64,000 nucleotides of DNA from Flavobacteriaceae bacterium GF1 (GCA_009797885.1 WNKP01000001.1:930001-994000), one strand, 5' to 3'. Positions 52,395 to 62,095 are shown, counted from the first letter of the stretch. The notes: a model not told the origin generated them from the letters alone. Translations and numbers: made by a program.

Positions 52395-53352
52395 AATAGG
52401 AAGCGATGATATTGGCCCCGGCCCTTTTTATGGCAATCAATTGTTCCAGCATAACCGCATCATGGTCCAACCATCCTTTTTCGGCGGCCGCCTTGAGCAT
52501 TGCATACTCGCCGGACACCTGATAAACGGCAACGGGAACCTCCACCTCATTGCGTATTTCCCGCACAATATCAAGATAGGCCAATCCAGGTTTGACCATA
52601 ACAATGTCTGCCCCTTCATCAACATCCATTTGGGTCTCCTTAATGGCCTCAAACCGATTGGCAGGGTCCATCTGATAGGTCTTCTTGTCCTTGGGCACAT
52701 TTTGCACGGCCACGGGAGCGGAATCCAGGGCATCCCGGAAGGGACCATAGAAAGCACTGGCATATTTTGCAGCGTAGCTCATGATTCCGGTATCCGTCAA
52801 TCCTTCGTTTTCCAAGGCCTCCCGGATGGTGAGTATCCTACCGTCCATCATATCACTTGGCGCAACAAAATCCGCACCGGCCTGCGCATGGGAAATGCTC
52901 ATTTCCCCCAGCACTTCACTGGTTTCATCGTTCAGGATTTTCCCCTCCGCCACAATACCGTCATGACCAAAGGAAGAATAGGGGTCCAGTGCCACATCGG
53001 TCATGACCAGCATTTCCGGGCATGCATTTTTAACCGTCTGTATTGCCCTTTGCATCAATCCATTTGGATTCAATGCTTCAGTTCCCTCATTATCTTTGAG
53101 ATTGTCGGGGACTTTTACAAATAGCAGCACCGCACAGAGTCCCATTTGCCATAATTCCCTTACTTCCTTTTCCAGATTGTCCAAACTTAAGCGGTAGTAG
53201 TTGGGCATGGAAGCAATTTCTTCCTTAATGCCCTTCCCTTCCACGACAAAGAGCGGTACCAAAAAATCGTCTGGGGTAATTACGGTTTCACGAACCAATC
53301 TTCGTATCGATTCGGAGGTTCGCAATCTTCGGTTTCGAATAAGTGGGTACAT
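52366..53352 (-). CDS. hemB: Delta-aminolevulinic acid dehydratase (porphobilinogen synthase)
   Basis: A 328-residue enzyme that condenses two 5-aminolevulinate molecules to porphobilinogen. The Schiff-base lysines are Lys196 (AAKYASAFYGPFR) and Lys254 (IVMVKPGLAY). The metal-site block is TDVALDPYSSFGHDG, with Asp in place of the zinc-binding Cys, so it is of the Mg2+-type. It is the last hem gene of the minus-strand run, separated by 154 nt from PhzF. Confidence 0.97.
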   Translation of the reverse strand: MYPLIRNRRLRTSESIRRLVRETVITPDDFLVPLFVVEGKGIKEEIASMPNYYRLSLDNLEKEVRELWQMGLCAVLLFVKVPDNLKDNEGTEALNPNGLMQRAIQTVKNACPEMLVMTDVALDPYSSFGHDGIVAEGKILNDETSEVLGEMSISHAQAGADFVAPSDMMDGRILTIREALENEGLTDTGIMSYAAKYASAFYGPFRDALDSAPVAVQNVPKDKKTYQMDPANRFEAIKETQMDVDEGADIVMVKPGLAYLDIVREIRNEVEVPVAVYQVSGEYAMLKAAAEKGWLDHDAVMLEQLIAIKRAGANIIASYFAKDAVRLL

Positions 53353-53506
53353 GATCGGGTGCTACGTTAAAGGTTATCGGTTAAAAGTAATTTTTTGATG
53401 GCTTGAATTGAGGCCAACACTATTTTTTTGATTATATCAATTTGTTCATTGGCCTGTCCTTCTTCGATACGTTTGAGTCCTTTGGTCTTAAACTACTGCC
53501 TAAAAC

Positions 53507-54295
53507 TTAGACCTCAATTTCACCAATTAAATAGGGAACTGCCTTCCCTGAAATCTTCACACGGTCTCCCAAATACTCTATCCATAGTTTTCCCCCGCGC
53601 TTTGATAACTGTTGGGCGGTCATTTTTGTCTTTCCCAAAACCTTTGCCCAATACGGAGCCATGGTGGTATGCGCCGATCCGGTCACCGGATCTTCGGGAA
53701 TGCCACATTTTGGAGCGAAAAATCGCGATACAAAATCCACCTTATCCCCAGGGGCGGAAACAATGACCCCACGACAATCACATTGGTCCAATAGATGAAA
53801 ATTGGGCATAAGGGCCTCAATTTCCGCTTGCGAATTGTAAATCAGAAGGTAGTCGGTTTTTCCTTTAATGGTTTTTACCGGGCTCCAACCCAGCGCCTTT
53901 TCTATGGCATCGTTACCGCGGATCATAACATTGTCATCGGAAGGAAAATCCAGGGTAATAAATCCATTGTTGCCCTTATCCACAAAAAGGTCCCCGCTTT
54001 TTTGTGAATAAAACCGAATGGTATCCTCACTGTATCCGTAGTAGTTAAAAATGGCATAGGCAGCGGCCAGGGTGGCGTGGCCACAAAGGGCCACCTCCGT
54101 TTCCGGGGTAAACCATCGAATTTCAAAACGGGCATTGTTCTGGACCACAAAGGCAGTTTCCGCCAGGTTGTTTTCTTGGGCAATTTGCTGCATCAAAGCA
54201 CTATCCAGCCATTTATCCAGAATGCAGACGGCAGCAGGATTGCCCCCAAAAATACGGTCCGTAAAAGCATCAATTTGGTATAGGTTCAATCGCAT
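53507..54295 (-). CDS. PhzF-family isomerase
   Basis: A 262-residue protein of the PhzF family (diaminopimelate epimerase fold). Catalytic Glu46 is in NNLAETAFVVQ; blocks IDAFTDRIFGGNPAAVC, LCGHATLAAAYAIF and GIPEDPVTGSAHTTMAPYW are diagnostic. No phenazine genes are near, so it is a general family member (epimerase/isomerase or metabolite repair). It lies in the hem run between the ChbG-like gene (17 nt) and hemB. Confidence 0.9.
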   Translation of the reverse strand: MRLNLYQIDAFTDRIFGGNPAAVCILDKWLDSALMQQIAQENNLAETAFVVQNNARFEIRWFTPETEVALCGHATLAAAYAIFNYYGYSEDTIRFYSQKSGDLFVDKGNNGFITLDFPSDDNVMIRGNDAIEKALGWSPVKTIKGKTDYLLIYNSQAEIEALMPNFHLLDQCDCRGVIVSAPGDKVDFVSRFFAPKCGIPEDPVTGSAHTTMAPYWAKVLGKTKMTAQQLSKRGGKLWIEYLGDRVKISGKAVPYLIGEIEV

Positions 54296-54312
54296 GGTAT
54301 AAAGCTACAGCT

Positions 54313-55155
54313 TTAGGTTGTAAATTGTTGGGTTATTTCCTTCCAGGACACCAATTTTACCTTGTTTTCAAGCAGTTTTGATCGTGTTTCCCCATCAACA
54401 AAACTGTCATAGTCCATTTGCCGCCATTCCGAACCAAAATTTGGATGGTCCACGGTTAGCGCTTTCATTTCGTCATCATCAAATGCGGGATGTATCAATA
54501 ATACGTTAAGGCCAGGGGTGAGCTGATCCACGATTTCCAGATAACGTGATTTTAAATGCCCTTTTTTAAAGTCATCAAAGGTGGCCAAATACGCATGGTC
54601 AATGAAAAAATCCGTATCGTTTAAATAGTGGTTGGGCTCAAGGCCCGTCATTTGCATCAATTTTTTGTTGAGGAGTACCGGTAATTGATATTCCTTCCCT
54701 AATTTTTTATAGATAGCGAAGAACTCGGAGGAAGCGCCAATACTGTACATATGGGAATCCAAATGGCTTGGGCGCAGACCAAAATCAAGGGCACGTTCTA
54801 TTTGGGCTTTGAGCTCCGTATATACTTCCGATGCCTTACCGTATTCCTTTAGTTCCTGTCTTGTTTTATGGAAGTGCCCCTGACCGTCAACCAGGCTTTG
54901 GACCGTGGTCAATGGAGATACTGGGCCGAACCTACAATTGTGCCATTCGCAGGTGAGCGTTAAATGTATTCCATAATCGTAGTTTGGGTTGGCTTTGGCG
55001 AAGGCCGCAATTTCATCGAAACCTGGACAAGGGACCATAATACTGTAGGAGTTGACCATCCCTTCTTTTAGGCAAGCCATAGTGGCCCGGTTTTGGGAAT
55101 GTGATAGCCCCGCATCATCCGCATGGATCATCAGTAATTTTTGGCTCATGTCCAT
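54313..55155 (-). CDS. ChbG/YdjC-family deacetylase
   Basis: A 280-residue polysaccharide deacetylase-like protein of the ChbG/HpnK (YdjC) family. The metal-binding HADDAGLSHSQN (Asp-Asp), GIHLTLTCEW (His), HLDSHMYSI (His) and LLIHPAFDDD (His) blocks match the family. It would remove acetyl groups from an amino sugar. Its first 10 nt overlap the hemF 3' end and it precedes PhzF by 17 nt. A heme link is by position only. Confidence 0.87.
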   Translation of the reverse strand: MDMSQKLLMIHADDAGLSHSQNRATMACLKEGMVNSYSIMVPCPGFDEIAAFAKANPNYDYGIHLTLTCEWHNCRFGPVSPLTTVQSLVDGQGHFHKTRQELKEYGKASEVYTELKAQIERALDFGLRPSHLDSHMYSIGASSEFFAIYKKLGKEYQLPVLLNKKLMQMTGLEPNHYLNDTDFFIDHAYLATFDDFKKGHLKSRYLEIVDQLTPGLNVLLIHPAFDDDEMKALTVDHPNFGSEWRQMDYDSFVDGETRSKLLENKVKLVSWKEITQQFTT

Positions 55156-56054
55156 TCCTTTGGGTTTTTTAAAACCTCAAGCAATTTGGCTTCCGCACTA
55201 CCGGTTTCGGGTTGATGGTCATAACGCCATTGTACATGGGGCGGAAGGCTCATTAAAATACTTTCGATACGACCATTGGTGCGAAGACCGAATAGGGTTC
55301 CTTTGTCATGTACTAAATTGAACTCTACATAGCGTCCCCTCCTAATTTCCTGCCAATCACGATGTTGTTGACTGTATCCCAAGTTCTTACGCTTTAAAAC
55401 GATAGGTATATAAGCATCTAGGAAGCTGTTTCCCACTTCCGTCACAAAACTGTACCAGGCGTTCATGTCCTTACTTTGATCCGCTTTCAGGTAATCAAAG
55501 AACAGTCCGCCCACACCTCTGGCCTCGTTACGATGGGTGTTCCAGAAATAGTCGTCACAGCGCTTTTTGTATTGGGCGTAGAAATCCCTTCCGTGCGTAT
55601 CGCAAGCCTTCTTGCAGACCGCATGAAAATGCTCGGCATCCTCTTCAAAAAGGTAGTAGGGCGTTAAATCCTGACCACCCCCATACCACTGATCTACAAT
55701 CGCACCTACCTTGTCGTACATTTCAAAATAGCGCCAGTTGGCATGAACGGTTGGGACAAAGGGATTTTTTGGGTGAAGGACCAAACTTAAGCCACAGGCA
55801 AAGAAATCGGCATCCTTTACCCCAAAATAGGTCTGCATACTTTGTGGCAGTGCTCCATGCACGGCCGAAATGTTGACTCCCCCTTTTTCAAAAATGTTGC
55901 CATTTTCAATGACCCGGGTCCTACCACCACCGCCCTCGGGGCGTTTCCATAAATCTTCTTGAAATTTTGCCTTGCCATCCACCGCCTCCAGCTTACTGGT
56001 AATGGTATCCTGCAGCCCTTGTATGTAGTTGTAAAAGTTGTCTTTAATGGTCAT
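55146..56054 (-). CDS. hemF: Oxygen-dependent coproporphyrinogen III oxidase
   Basis: A 302-residue oxidase converting coproporphyrinogen III to protoporphyrinogen IX with O2. Typical blocks are FQEDLWKRPEGGGGRTRVIENGNIFEKGGVNISAVHG, ACGLSLVLHPKNPFVPTVHANWRYFE, WYGGGQDLTPYYLFEEDA, RNEARGVGGLFFDYL and RRGRYVEFNLVHDKGTLFGL. It sits between the DUF6973-like gene (11-nt overlap) and the ChbG-like gene. Confidence 0.97.
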   Translation of the reverse strand: MTIKDNFYNYIQGLQDTITSKLEAVDGKAKFQEDLWKRPEGGGGRTRVIENGNIFEKGGVNISAVHGALPQSMQTYFGVKDADFFACGLSLVLHPKNPFVPTVHANWRYFEMYDKVGAIVDQWYGGGQDLTPYYLFEEDAEHFHAVCKKACDTHGRDFYAQYKKRCDDYFWNTHRNEARGVGGLFFDYLKADQSKDMNAWYSFVTEVGNSFLDAYIPIVLKRKNLGYSQQHRDWQEIRRGRYVEFNLVHDKGTLFGLRTNGRIESILMSLPPHVQWRYDHQPETGSAEAKLLEVLKNPKEWT

Positions 56055-56538
56055 CTGTTATGTATACCAATTGGTTTTTAAATTGATTCAAATCGGTCTG
56101 CTCGTTCATTTTAACGGCTCCTTGGGTCAGTACCAACAAGTGATCCACGAATTCCTGTGCCGACCATCCAAAGTTGGCCTCAAATAGGTTTCGTCCGACT
56201 TCGTTGTTATGAAAGTCCATCTGCCTGGGCAGTACCTGCCCCAAAAAGGCCTCTTCATGCCAATCCGTAATTTTTTTTGCCCATCGAACGGACTTAGCGG
56301 TGCCTTTACTACTTACAAAGCACTTTTTTGCAATCAATATATTCCAAAGTGCATGTCTAAAAGCATTGGCCTGTCCATTTTGATAATGTTTTTTTCCAAA
56401 ATGGGCCGTGGCCAATTGCATGCACTCTTTGGTCGCTTTGTAAGTGGGCCAAAGGAAAAGGGGATGGGTGATGCATAGTCCCAACAATCGCCAGAAGCTG
56501 CGCCATTTTACCCGGGATATGGTTTTGAACAAGTTCAT
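56044..56538 (-). CDS. DUF6973-like protein in hem run
   Basis: A 164-residue protein with the blocks NGQANAFRHALWNILIAKK, WAKKITDWHEEAF and MDFHNNEVGRNLFEAN, which match the DUF6973 pattern (His and acidic residues in helical surroundings). There is a hydrophobic stretch LLGLCITHPLFLWPTY near residues 18-33. It overlaps hemF by 11 nt and the GNAT gene by 4 nt. The conserved His and Asp/Glu suggest a metal hydrolase, but function is unknown. Confidence 0.65.
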   Translation of the reverse strand: MNLFKTISRVKWRSFWRLLGLCITHPLFLWPTYKATKECMQLATAHFGKKHYQNGQANAFRHALWNILIAKKCFVSSKGTAKSVRWAKKITDWHEEAFLGQVLPRQMDFHNNEVGRNLFEANFGWSAQEFVDHLLVLTQGAVKMNEQTDLNQFKNQLVYITDDH

Positions 56539-57089
56539 TGGGATTTTAAAAAATCGCTCTTGTTCAATTCATACAGTAACATATCGACCAAATCACCATT
56601 GGGCATTCGATGTTCATTGGCCAAAATCCCCACATATTGGAAATTGTGTTTCTCGGCTATTTTTATACTCGGACCATTGCTTTTATGGACGATAATCTGA
56701 AGCTTTAGAAGCCCGGCTGTGGCAAATGACCATTGGATCAGTTCTTGTACAATTCTGGACATCAAACCCTTGCCCGAATATTGATACCCCATGCAGTAGG
56801 CCAACTCCCCTTGGTCTTTTTCCTTATGAAGCGATTTAATATAAACCAATCCAATAATAGTGCGATTGGTATTTTCCTTTGCTACAAAAAGGTACTCCTG
56901 CTTTTGGTCAAATTGTTTCGCCTTTTTGGCAACAAATAAATCGGCCAGCGTAGGGGTTAGGTTTTCTTTTAGCGTTTCTGGGAAATAGGTCTTTAAATAG
57001 GCTTCGTTGGAAACTACAAAATCACACAACCGCCAAGCATCCTTTGGTTGGATGGGGGCTATGCTGTAGTTTTCAAAGACAATTTCCAT
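56535..57089 (-). CDS. GNAT acetyltransferase (RimJ/RimL-like)
   Basis: A 184-residue N-acetyltransferase. The acetyl-CoA-binding loop is YQYSGKGLMSRIVQELIQWSF, after the ELAYCMG strand; KLQIIVHKSNGPSIKIAEKHNFQYVG and DLVDMLLYELN are the usual C-terminal blocks. It may acetylate a protein or small molecule. It lies 6 nt after hemE and overlaps the DUF6973-like gene by 4 nt. Confidence 0.88.
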   Translation of the reverse strand: MEIVFENYSIAPIQPKDAWRLCDFVVSNEAYLKTYFPETLKENLTPTLADLFVAKKAKQFDQKQEYLFVAKENTNRTIIGLVYIKSLHKEKDQGELAYCMGYQYSGKGLMSRIVQELIQWSFATAGLLKLQIIVHKSNGPSIKIAEKHNFQYVGILANEHRMPNGDLVDMLLYELNKSDFLKSQ

Positions 57090-57095
57090 TGGCCG

Positions 57096-58121
57096 CTACC
57101 CTTTGTATTCCTTTACTGCTTCTATGAACGCGGCTGCATTTTCCAATGGGACATTGGGTAGAATACCATGTCCTAGGTTTACAATGTATCGATCTTTACC
57201 AAAATCACGGATCATTTGATGGACCCTTTTTTTGATTTCCGAAGGGGGCGAAAGCAATCGCGCAGGATCAAAATTACCTTGGAGTGTGATGTTCCCCCCA
57301 GAAAGATACCGGGCATTTTTTGGAGAACAGGTCCAATCCACGCCAAGTGCAGCCGCTCCCGAATTGGCCATATCCCTCAAGGCGAACCAACAGCCCTTTC
57401 CAAAAACAATAACGGGCGCCAAGTCCTTTAAGGCATCAACAATTTGTTGGATATACTGGAAAGAAAACTCATTGTAGTCATCCGGTGACAACATTCCGCC
57501 CCACGAATCGAATACCTGAATGGCATTGCATCCCGCTTTTACCTTTTCCTTTAAATAGGCAATTGTGGTATCGGTGATTCGCTGTAATAGGGCATGGGCC
57601 GTTTTTGGGTCCGTAAAGCACAATCCTTTGGCCAAATCAAAGCTTTTGCTTCCCTGACCCTGCACACAGTAACAAAGTATGGTCCAAGGGGAGCCGGCAA
57701 AACCGATCAACGGAATGGCATCGTCCAGTTTTTCCTTGGTCATGGTTATGGCTTCCATGACGTAGCCCAGGGTATCCTGAATATCCGGAACGATGACCTT
57801 TTCCAAATCTTTTGCGGTCCGGATAGGATTGGGAAGGTAGGGGCCAAAATTGGGTTTCATTTCAACCGCAATGTTCATGGCTTGGGGAATGACCAGAATA
57901 TCACTGAACAAAATGGCAGCGTCCATCCCATACCGCCGAATGGGCTGCACTGTGATTTCTGACGCCAGTTCGGGGGTTTGGCAACGGGTGAAAAAATCAT
58001 ATTTCTCCCGTATGGCCATAAATTCCGGCAGGTAACGCCCGGCCTGGCGCATCATCCAAACTGGAGGACGATTTACGGTTTCTCCCTTTAATGCCCGAAG
58101 GAACAAGTCATTTTTAATCAT
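57096..58121 (-). CDS. hemE: Uroporphyrinogen decarboxylase
   Basis: A 341-residue cytosolic enzyme removing four carboxyls from uroporphyrinogen III. The signature [14 protein letters not shown] (21-34) carries the substrate Arg pair. Other blocks are [48 protein letters not shown] and [13 protein letters not shown]. It lies 30 nt after hemD and 6 nt before the GNAT gene. Confidence 0.97.
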   Translation of the reverse strand: MIKNDLFLRALKGETVNRPPVWMMRQAGRYLPEFMAIREKYDFFTRCQTPELASEITVQPIRRYGMDAAILFSDILVIPQAMNIAVEMKPNFGPYLPNPIRTAKDLEKVIVPDIQDTLGYVMEAITMTKEKLDDAIPLIGFAGSPWTILCYCVQGQGSKSFDLAKGLCFTDPKTAHALLQRITDTTIAYLKEKVKAGCNAIQVFDSWGGMLSPDDYNEFSFQYIQQIVDALKDLAPVIVFGKGCWFALRDMANSGAAALGVDWTCSPKNARYLSGGNITLQGNFDPARLLSPPSEIKKRVHQMIRDFGKDRYIVNLGHGILPNVPLENAAAFIEAVKEYKG

Positions 58122-58151
58122 ATGTATCTGTTAAATACCGTTGAGTATAGT

Positions 58152-58847
58152 TTAATATGGTTCTTTTGATGGTTTGAAGCTATGGTCGTCCTTAATGTAC
58201 TTCACAACCTGGACAATCACATTTTCTACGGTTGGTTTGTTGGAGATAATGATGTTTTGGGTATGCTTTTGGGCTTCTCTTGCCGTAGTGGGACCAATGC
58301 AAAAAGCCGTGCTGGTTCCCATGGTGTTTTTTGCCATATAACTTTCTACCGCGCTGGGACTGAAAAATAGGATACCATCAAATTCCTGATCAAAGGATTT
58401 TGGATGTAAGGAAGTACGGTACACGATAATTTCTGTATACCGAATGTTGTTTTCTTTCAATAGAAGGGGTAATTCCTGCCGCCTTAGATTTCCCGAACAA
58501 AACAAAAAATAACCCGCTTTATGGTGGCTCCCAATGATTTGCCCCAATTCTTCCGCATTTTTGGCCACTTCCAACACCTGTAGGCCATATTCCTTTAGTA
58601 GGGATGCGGATTTTGAACCCACACAAAACAACTTTTTAGTGGTAAAACGGTGAGGAGGATATACAGAAAAAAAGTGTTGAATGCCAAAACTACTGGTAAA
58701 GATGAGGGAATCAAAAGGTTCCTGGGGAAGTTCAAATTCGATAGGCTGCTTTTTAATGGCGTCCCATTCCACCATACCAACGCCAGCATTGATCAATAGC
58801 CCTTTTTGGGCCAGAGTCAATAGTTTAGAGACCAATACTGATTTCAT
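58152..58847 (-). CDS. hemD: Uroporphyrinogen-III synthase
   Basis: A 231-residue enzyme that closes hydroxymethylbilane into uroporphyrinogen III. Sequence conservation in this family is low. It is assigned by the two-domain pattern (SLIFTSSFGIQHFF near the first domain, ILFFSPSAVESYM and FCIGPTTAREAQ in the second) and by its place between hemC and hemE. Its start overlaps the hemC 3' end by 23 nt. Confidence 0.88.
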   Translation of the reverse strand: MKSVLVSKLLTLAQKGLLINAGVGMVEWDAIKKQPIEFELPQEPFDSLIFTSSFGIQHFFSVYPPHRFTTKKLFCVGSKSASLLKEYGLQVLEVAKNAEELGQIIGSHHKAGYFLFCSGNLRRQELPLLLKENNIRYTEIIVYRTSLHPKSFDQEFDGILFFSPSAVESYMAKNTMGTSTAFCIGPTTAREAQKHTQNIIISNKPTVENVIVQVVKYIKDDHSFKPSKEPY

Positions 58848-59745
58848 TCTTTATTGCTTTCATTAAAACATCGCCGCCGTTCTCCAGTATTTCATAGGCA
58901 CAACTCTTTCCAAAGTCCCGGACTTTATCCAATGGGCGTTCCTTTTCAATGGCTACCCGGGTACTACCGTCCAGGGCATGCAGACAACCCTTAAAATGGA
59001 CCTTTTGATCTTTGACCTCGGCCAAAGCACCGATTGGTGCGGTACATCCCCCTTCCAAGGTGCGCAAAAATTCCCGCTCAATCTGGGTGGTAATGGCACT
59101 TTCACTGTGGTTCAACTGTGATGAACTCTCAACGGCCGTAAGATTTTTTTCCAAGGCCAGAATTACCATGGCCCCCTGTGCCGGGGCGGGTACCATCCAG
59201 TCCAATTCAATGGCATCTTTGGGCAATAGTTTAATACGTTCCAGTCCGGCTTTGGCAAAAATGGCCCCGTTCCAATCATTTTCAATCAATTTGATCAAAC
59301 GGGTATTTACATTGCCGCGGAGGTCAACCACCTTGTGGTTGGGATATTGACACAGCCATTGTGCCTTTCGTCTTAAACTCCCCGTGGCAATGGTTCCACT
59401 TCCATCCAGAAAATCGACTCCTTTATGAACCAAAATATCCGTGGTCGAAGCCCGTTCCAAAACGGCGGTCTGTACAATGCCCTTCGGCAACTGCGTGGGA
59501 ACATCCTTCATGGAATGTACTGCAATATCTATTTCCTCCTTAATGAGGGCGACATCCAATGTTTTGGTAAATATCCCGGTGATGCCCAGTTCATAAAGCG
59601 GTTTGTCCAGAACCAGATCACCGGTGGATTTCACGGGGCAAAGTATGGTATCCACCCCCAGTCTTTCAAGTTGTTCCTGTACTTTTTGTGCTTGCCATAG
59701 CGCAAGTTCGCTATCCCTGGTCCCTATCCGAAGCGGCGCCTTCAT
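58825..59745 (-). CDS. hemC: Porphobilinogen deaminase (hydroxymethylbilane synthase)
   Basis: A 306-residue deaminase building hydroxymethylbilane from four porphobilinogens on its dipyrromethane cofactor. Cofactor-binding Cys234 is in EGGCTAPIGA; the catalytic Asp81 is in HSMKDVPTQLP; the Arg-rich GSLRRKAQW and RGNVNTRL loops are present. It overlaps hemA by 4 nt and hemD by 23 nt. Confidence 0.97.
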   Translation of the reverse strand: MKAPLRIGTRDSELALWQAQKVQEQLERLGVDTILCPVKSTGDLVLDKPLYELGITGIFTKTLDVALIKEEIDIAVHSMKDVPTQLPKGIVQTAVLERASTTDILVHKGVDFLDGSGTIATGSLRRKAQWLCQYPNHKVVDLRGNVNTRLIKLIENDWNGAIFAKAGLERIKLLPKDAIELDWMVPAPAQGAMVILALEKNLTAVESSSQLNHSESAITTQIEREFLRTLEGGCTAPIGALAEVKDQKVHFKGCLHALDGSTRVAIEKERPLDKVRDFGKSCAYEILENGGDVLMKAIKNEISIGL

Positions 59746-60998
59746 TCCTGATTAATTTCAAGTTGAAAGACCTGTTGAATCAACTGCAGGCTTTCCTCAG
59801 TGTCCACTTCCGATTTTTTCAAATGATTGGCAAATTGCTTGGTGATTTTTTGGATGATACGATCGGAAACCAAATCGGCCTGTTCAGAATCAAAATCCTG
59901 TACTTTTTTGGCGTGGAAATCCAGTTCCTCCTCTTTTAGGGTTTTCAGCTTTTCCTTTAATGCTTTGATTACCGGGGCAAATTTTCGGGTTTCCAACCAT
60001 TGGACAAATTCTTTCTTCACTTCATGATTGATGCGTTCCGCATGGGGGACAAACTTTTTTCGGCGCTCCAGGGTTTCGTCCGTTACCTGGGAGAGTTGGT
60101 CCAAATGGACCAAGGTCACATTGTCCAGTTCCATAACGTCATCGGCCACATTTTTTGGAATGGAAAGGTCCAAGATCCATAGAGGCTTCTTGTTGTGTAC
60201 AATGGCTTTGGAGACGGTTGGCAGTTGACCGCCCGTGGCTACAACAAGGACATCACATTTGCGGATCTCGGTCTGGAGCTCCCCAAAGTCCTTTACGCTG
60301 AGCTGGAATTTGTGGCCAAAAGCTTCTGCTTTTTCCTTGGTTCTATTGATCAGGGTAATATGGTTGTTCCCGGTATGTTTGATCAGGTTTTCGCAGGTGT
60401 TGCGTCCAATTTTTCCCGTCCCAAAAAGCAAAATGTTCTTGTCCTTGACGTTTGGGATCACGTCCAAAATGTATTTGACGGAAGCAAAGGCCACGGAAGT
60501 GGCGCCAGAGGACAGTTCAGTCTCGTTCTTGATACGCTTACTGGCCTGTAGCACCGAATTGCAAAGACGTTCCAGAAACGGATTGGTCATTTCGTTCTTT
60601 TTGGACCGATAAAAACTCTGTTTGATCTGACTGATGATTTCAAAATCACCTAATATTTGACTGTCCAGACCGGTCCCTACCTTAAAAAGATGGGATATGG
60701 CGTCATGGTTCTTATGGACGTAGGCAACATCCTGGAATTCCTCTACCGTTCCTTCGGTATGGTGGCACAGCAACTTGATCAATTGATAGGGATGTTGGGC
60801 AAAACCAAAAAGTTCGGTCCTATTGCAGGTGGATATGACCAAGATACCGTCTATGCCCTGGGATTTGGCATCGAGGATAAGGGCATCTATTTTTGGGATA
60901 TCCAAACTGAATTTTCCCCTTAGTGCTGCATCTGCCTTTTTATAGCTAAGGCCTACTGCGTAAAAAGAAGGATGCCTGGATAGATGGTAATTCTTCAT
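59742..60998 (-). CDS. hemA: Glutamyl-tRNA reductase
   Basis: A 418-residue NADPH enzyme that reduces glutamyl-tRNA to glutamate-1-semialdehyde, the first committed step of C5 heme synthesis. The catalytic Cys58 is in STCNRTELFG. Further blocks are GLDSQILGDFEIISQIKQS and the NADPH-binding LFGTGKIGRNTCENL. The start at 60998 is the best fit to the family; 61019 is possible. It is first in the hem run and divergent from the AraC gene. Confidence 0.97.
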   Translation of the reverse strand: MKNYHLSRHPSFYAVGLSYKKADAALRGKFSLDIPKIDALILDAKSQGIDGILVISTCNRTELFGFAQHPYQLIKLLCHHTEGTVEEFQDVAYVHKNHDAISHLFKVGTGLDSQILGDFEIISQIKQSFYRSKKNEMTNPFLERLCNSVLQASKRIKNETELSSGATSVAFASVKYILDVIPNVKDKNILLFGTGKIGRNTCENLIKHTGNNHITLINRTKEKAEAFGHKFQLSVKDFGELQTEIRKCDVLVVATGGQLPTVSKAIVHNKKPLWILDLSIPKNVADDVMELDNVTLVHLDQLSQVTDETLERRKKFVPHAERINHEVKKEFVQWLETRKFAPVIKALKEKLKTLKEEELDFHAKKVQDFDSEQADLVSDRIIQKITKQFANHLKKSEVDTEESLQLIQQVFQLEINQE

Positions 60999-61201
60999 TT
61001 TGCTCAAACCTGAGCGCAAAATTAAAGGGAAGATATCATTAAAAATAACGCTAGAGGTTCTATTAATATCAAATAGATATATGAAATGGACCTTTTTTGG
61101 GTATTTTAGCGAAACCTTTGATTTTATTGGCAGTTTTGAAGGATTTTAATTAATTTAGAGCTGTTCTAAATAAGGTGGTCGAAAAAACAAAATCAAAAAC
61201 G

Positions 61202-62083
61202 ATGCAGAAAAATATCGCAAGCGGTTCTTATGAGCGGATTTTTGTACGGGATGACATCTATGTGCTTAAAATCCAGAATGATACGAATGGATTGCAAGAA
61301 ATAAAGCATGAAATAGACCGTACCTATATTCAGTTTCATTTTTCCTTAAAGGGGAACGCTAAATTTCTATTCAATGAAATGGCCTATCATTTGGAGGTGT
61401 CCGAAGAAAATTCCCTTTTGCTGTACAATACCCAAAAAGATCTGCCCCTGCATTTGGTGTTGGATCCGGATACCTGGATTGTTTCGGTAGTCATGTCCAT
61501 TCAAAAATTTCATTCCTTGTTTTCGGAAGATGCCGGACACATCCCTTTTTTAAGCGATTCCTTTGGGGAGAAGAAATACTACGCCCAGGAAGTATTGACC
61601 CCCGGAATGGCAGTGGTATTGAGCCAACTGATTTCGTACAACCTTCACCCTTCCATTAAAACCCTGTATTTAAAAGGTAAGATTTACGAGCTTATTTCAT
61701 TGTACTTCAACAAGAGTCAGGATGCCGATGTGGAGCAATGCCCTTTTTTGGCCGATGAGGCCAATGTCCGCAAAATAAAACAGGCCAAGGAGATCATTAT
61801 GGAACGAATGTCCGAACCACCTACCCTGCATGAACTTTCCGAAGAAGTTGGGTTAAGCCTTAAGCGGCTGAAGGAGGGTTTTAAACAAATCTATGGGGAT
61901 ACGGTTTATGGTTACCTCCTGGACCATAAAATGGATTTGGCCCGAAAAATGTTGGAAAGCGGGAAGTTTAATGTGAATGAAGTGGGCCTAAAAGTAGGGT
62001 ATAGTACTGCCAGTCATTTTATTGCCGCTTTCAAGAAGAAATATGGCACCACACCCAAAAAATATGTAACTTCTGTCATATAA
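61202..62083 (+). CDS. AraC-family transcriptional regulator
   Basis: A 293-residue regulator. The N-terminal half (about 1-180) is a cupin-like sensing region (QFHFSLKGNAKFLFN, ENSLLLYNTQKDLPLHL). The C-terminal 90 residues hold two helix-turn-helix motifs: LHELSEEVGLSLKRLKEGFKQIYG and VNEVGLKVGYSTASHFIAAFKKKYGTTPKKY. The ATG at 61202 is preferred; a GTG at 61175 is also open. It is divergent from hemA, so it may control heme genes; this is inference. Confidence 0.9.
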   Translation: MQKNIASGSYERIFVRDDIYVLKIQNDTNGLQEIKHEIDRTYIQFHFSLKGNAKFLFNEMAYHLEVSEENSLLLYNTQKDLPLHLVLDPDTWIVSVVMSIQKFHSLFSEDAGHIPFLSDSFGEKKYYAQEVLTPGMAVVLSQLISYNLHPSIKTLYLKGKIYELISLYFNKSQDADVEQCPFLADEANVRKIKQAKEIIMERMSEPPTLHELSEEVGLSLKRLKEGFKQIYGDTVYGYLLDHKMDLARKMLESGKFNVNEVGLKVGYSTASHFIAAFKKKYGTTPKKYVTSVI

Positions 62084-62095
62084 AATCAACCTAAC

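Noticed and set aside
53507-54295. Phenazine biosynthesis
   Set aside because: PhzF-type proteins are widespread; no other phz gene is in the window.
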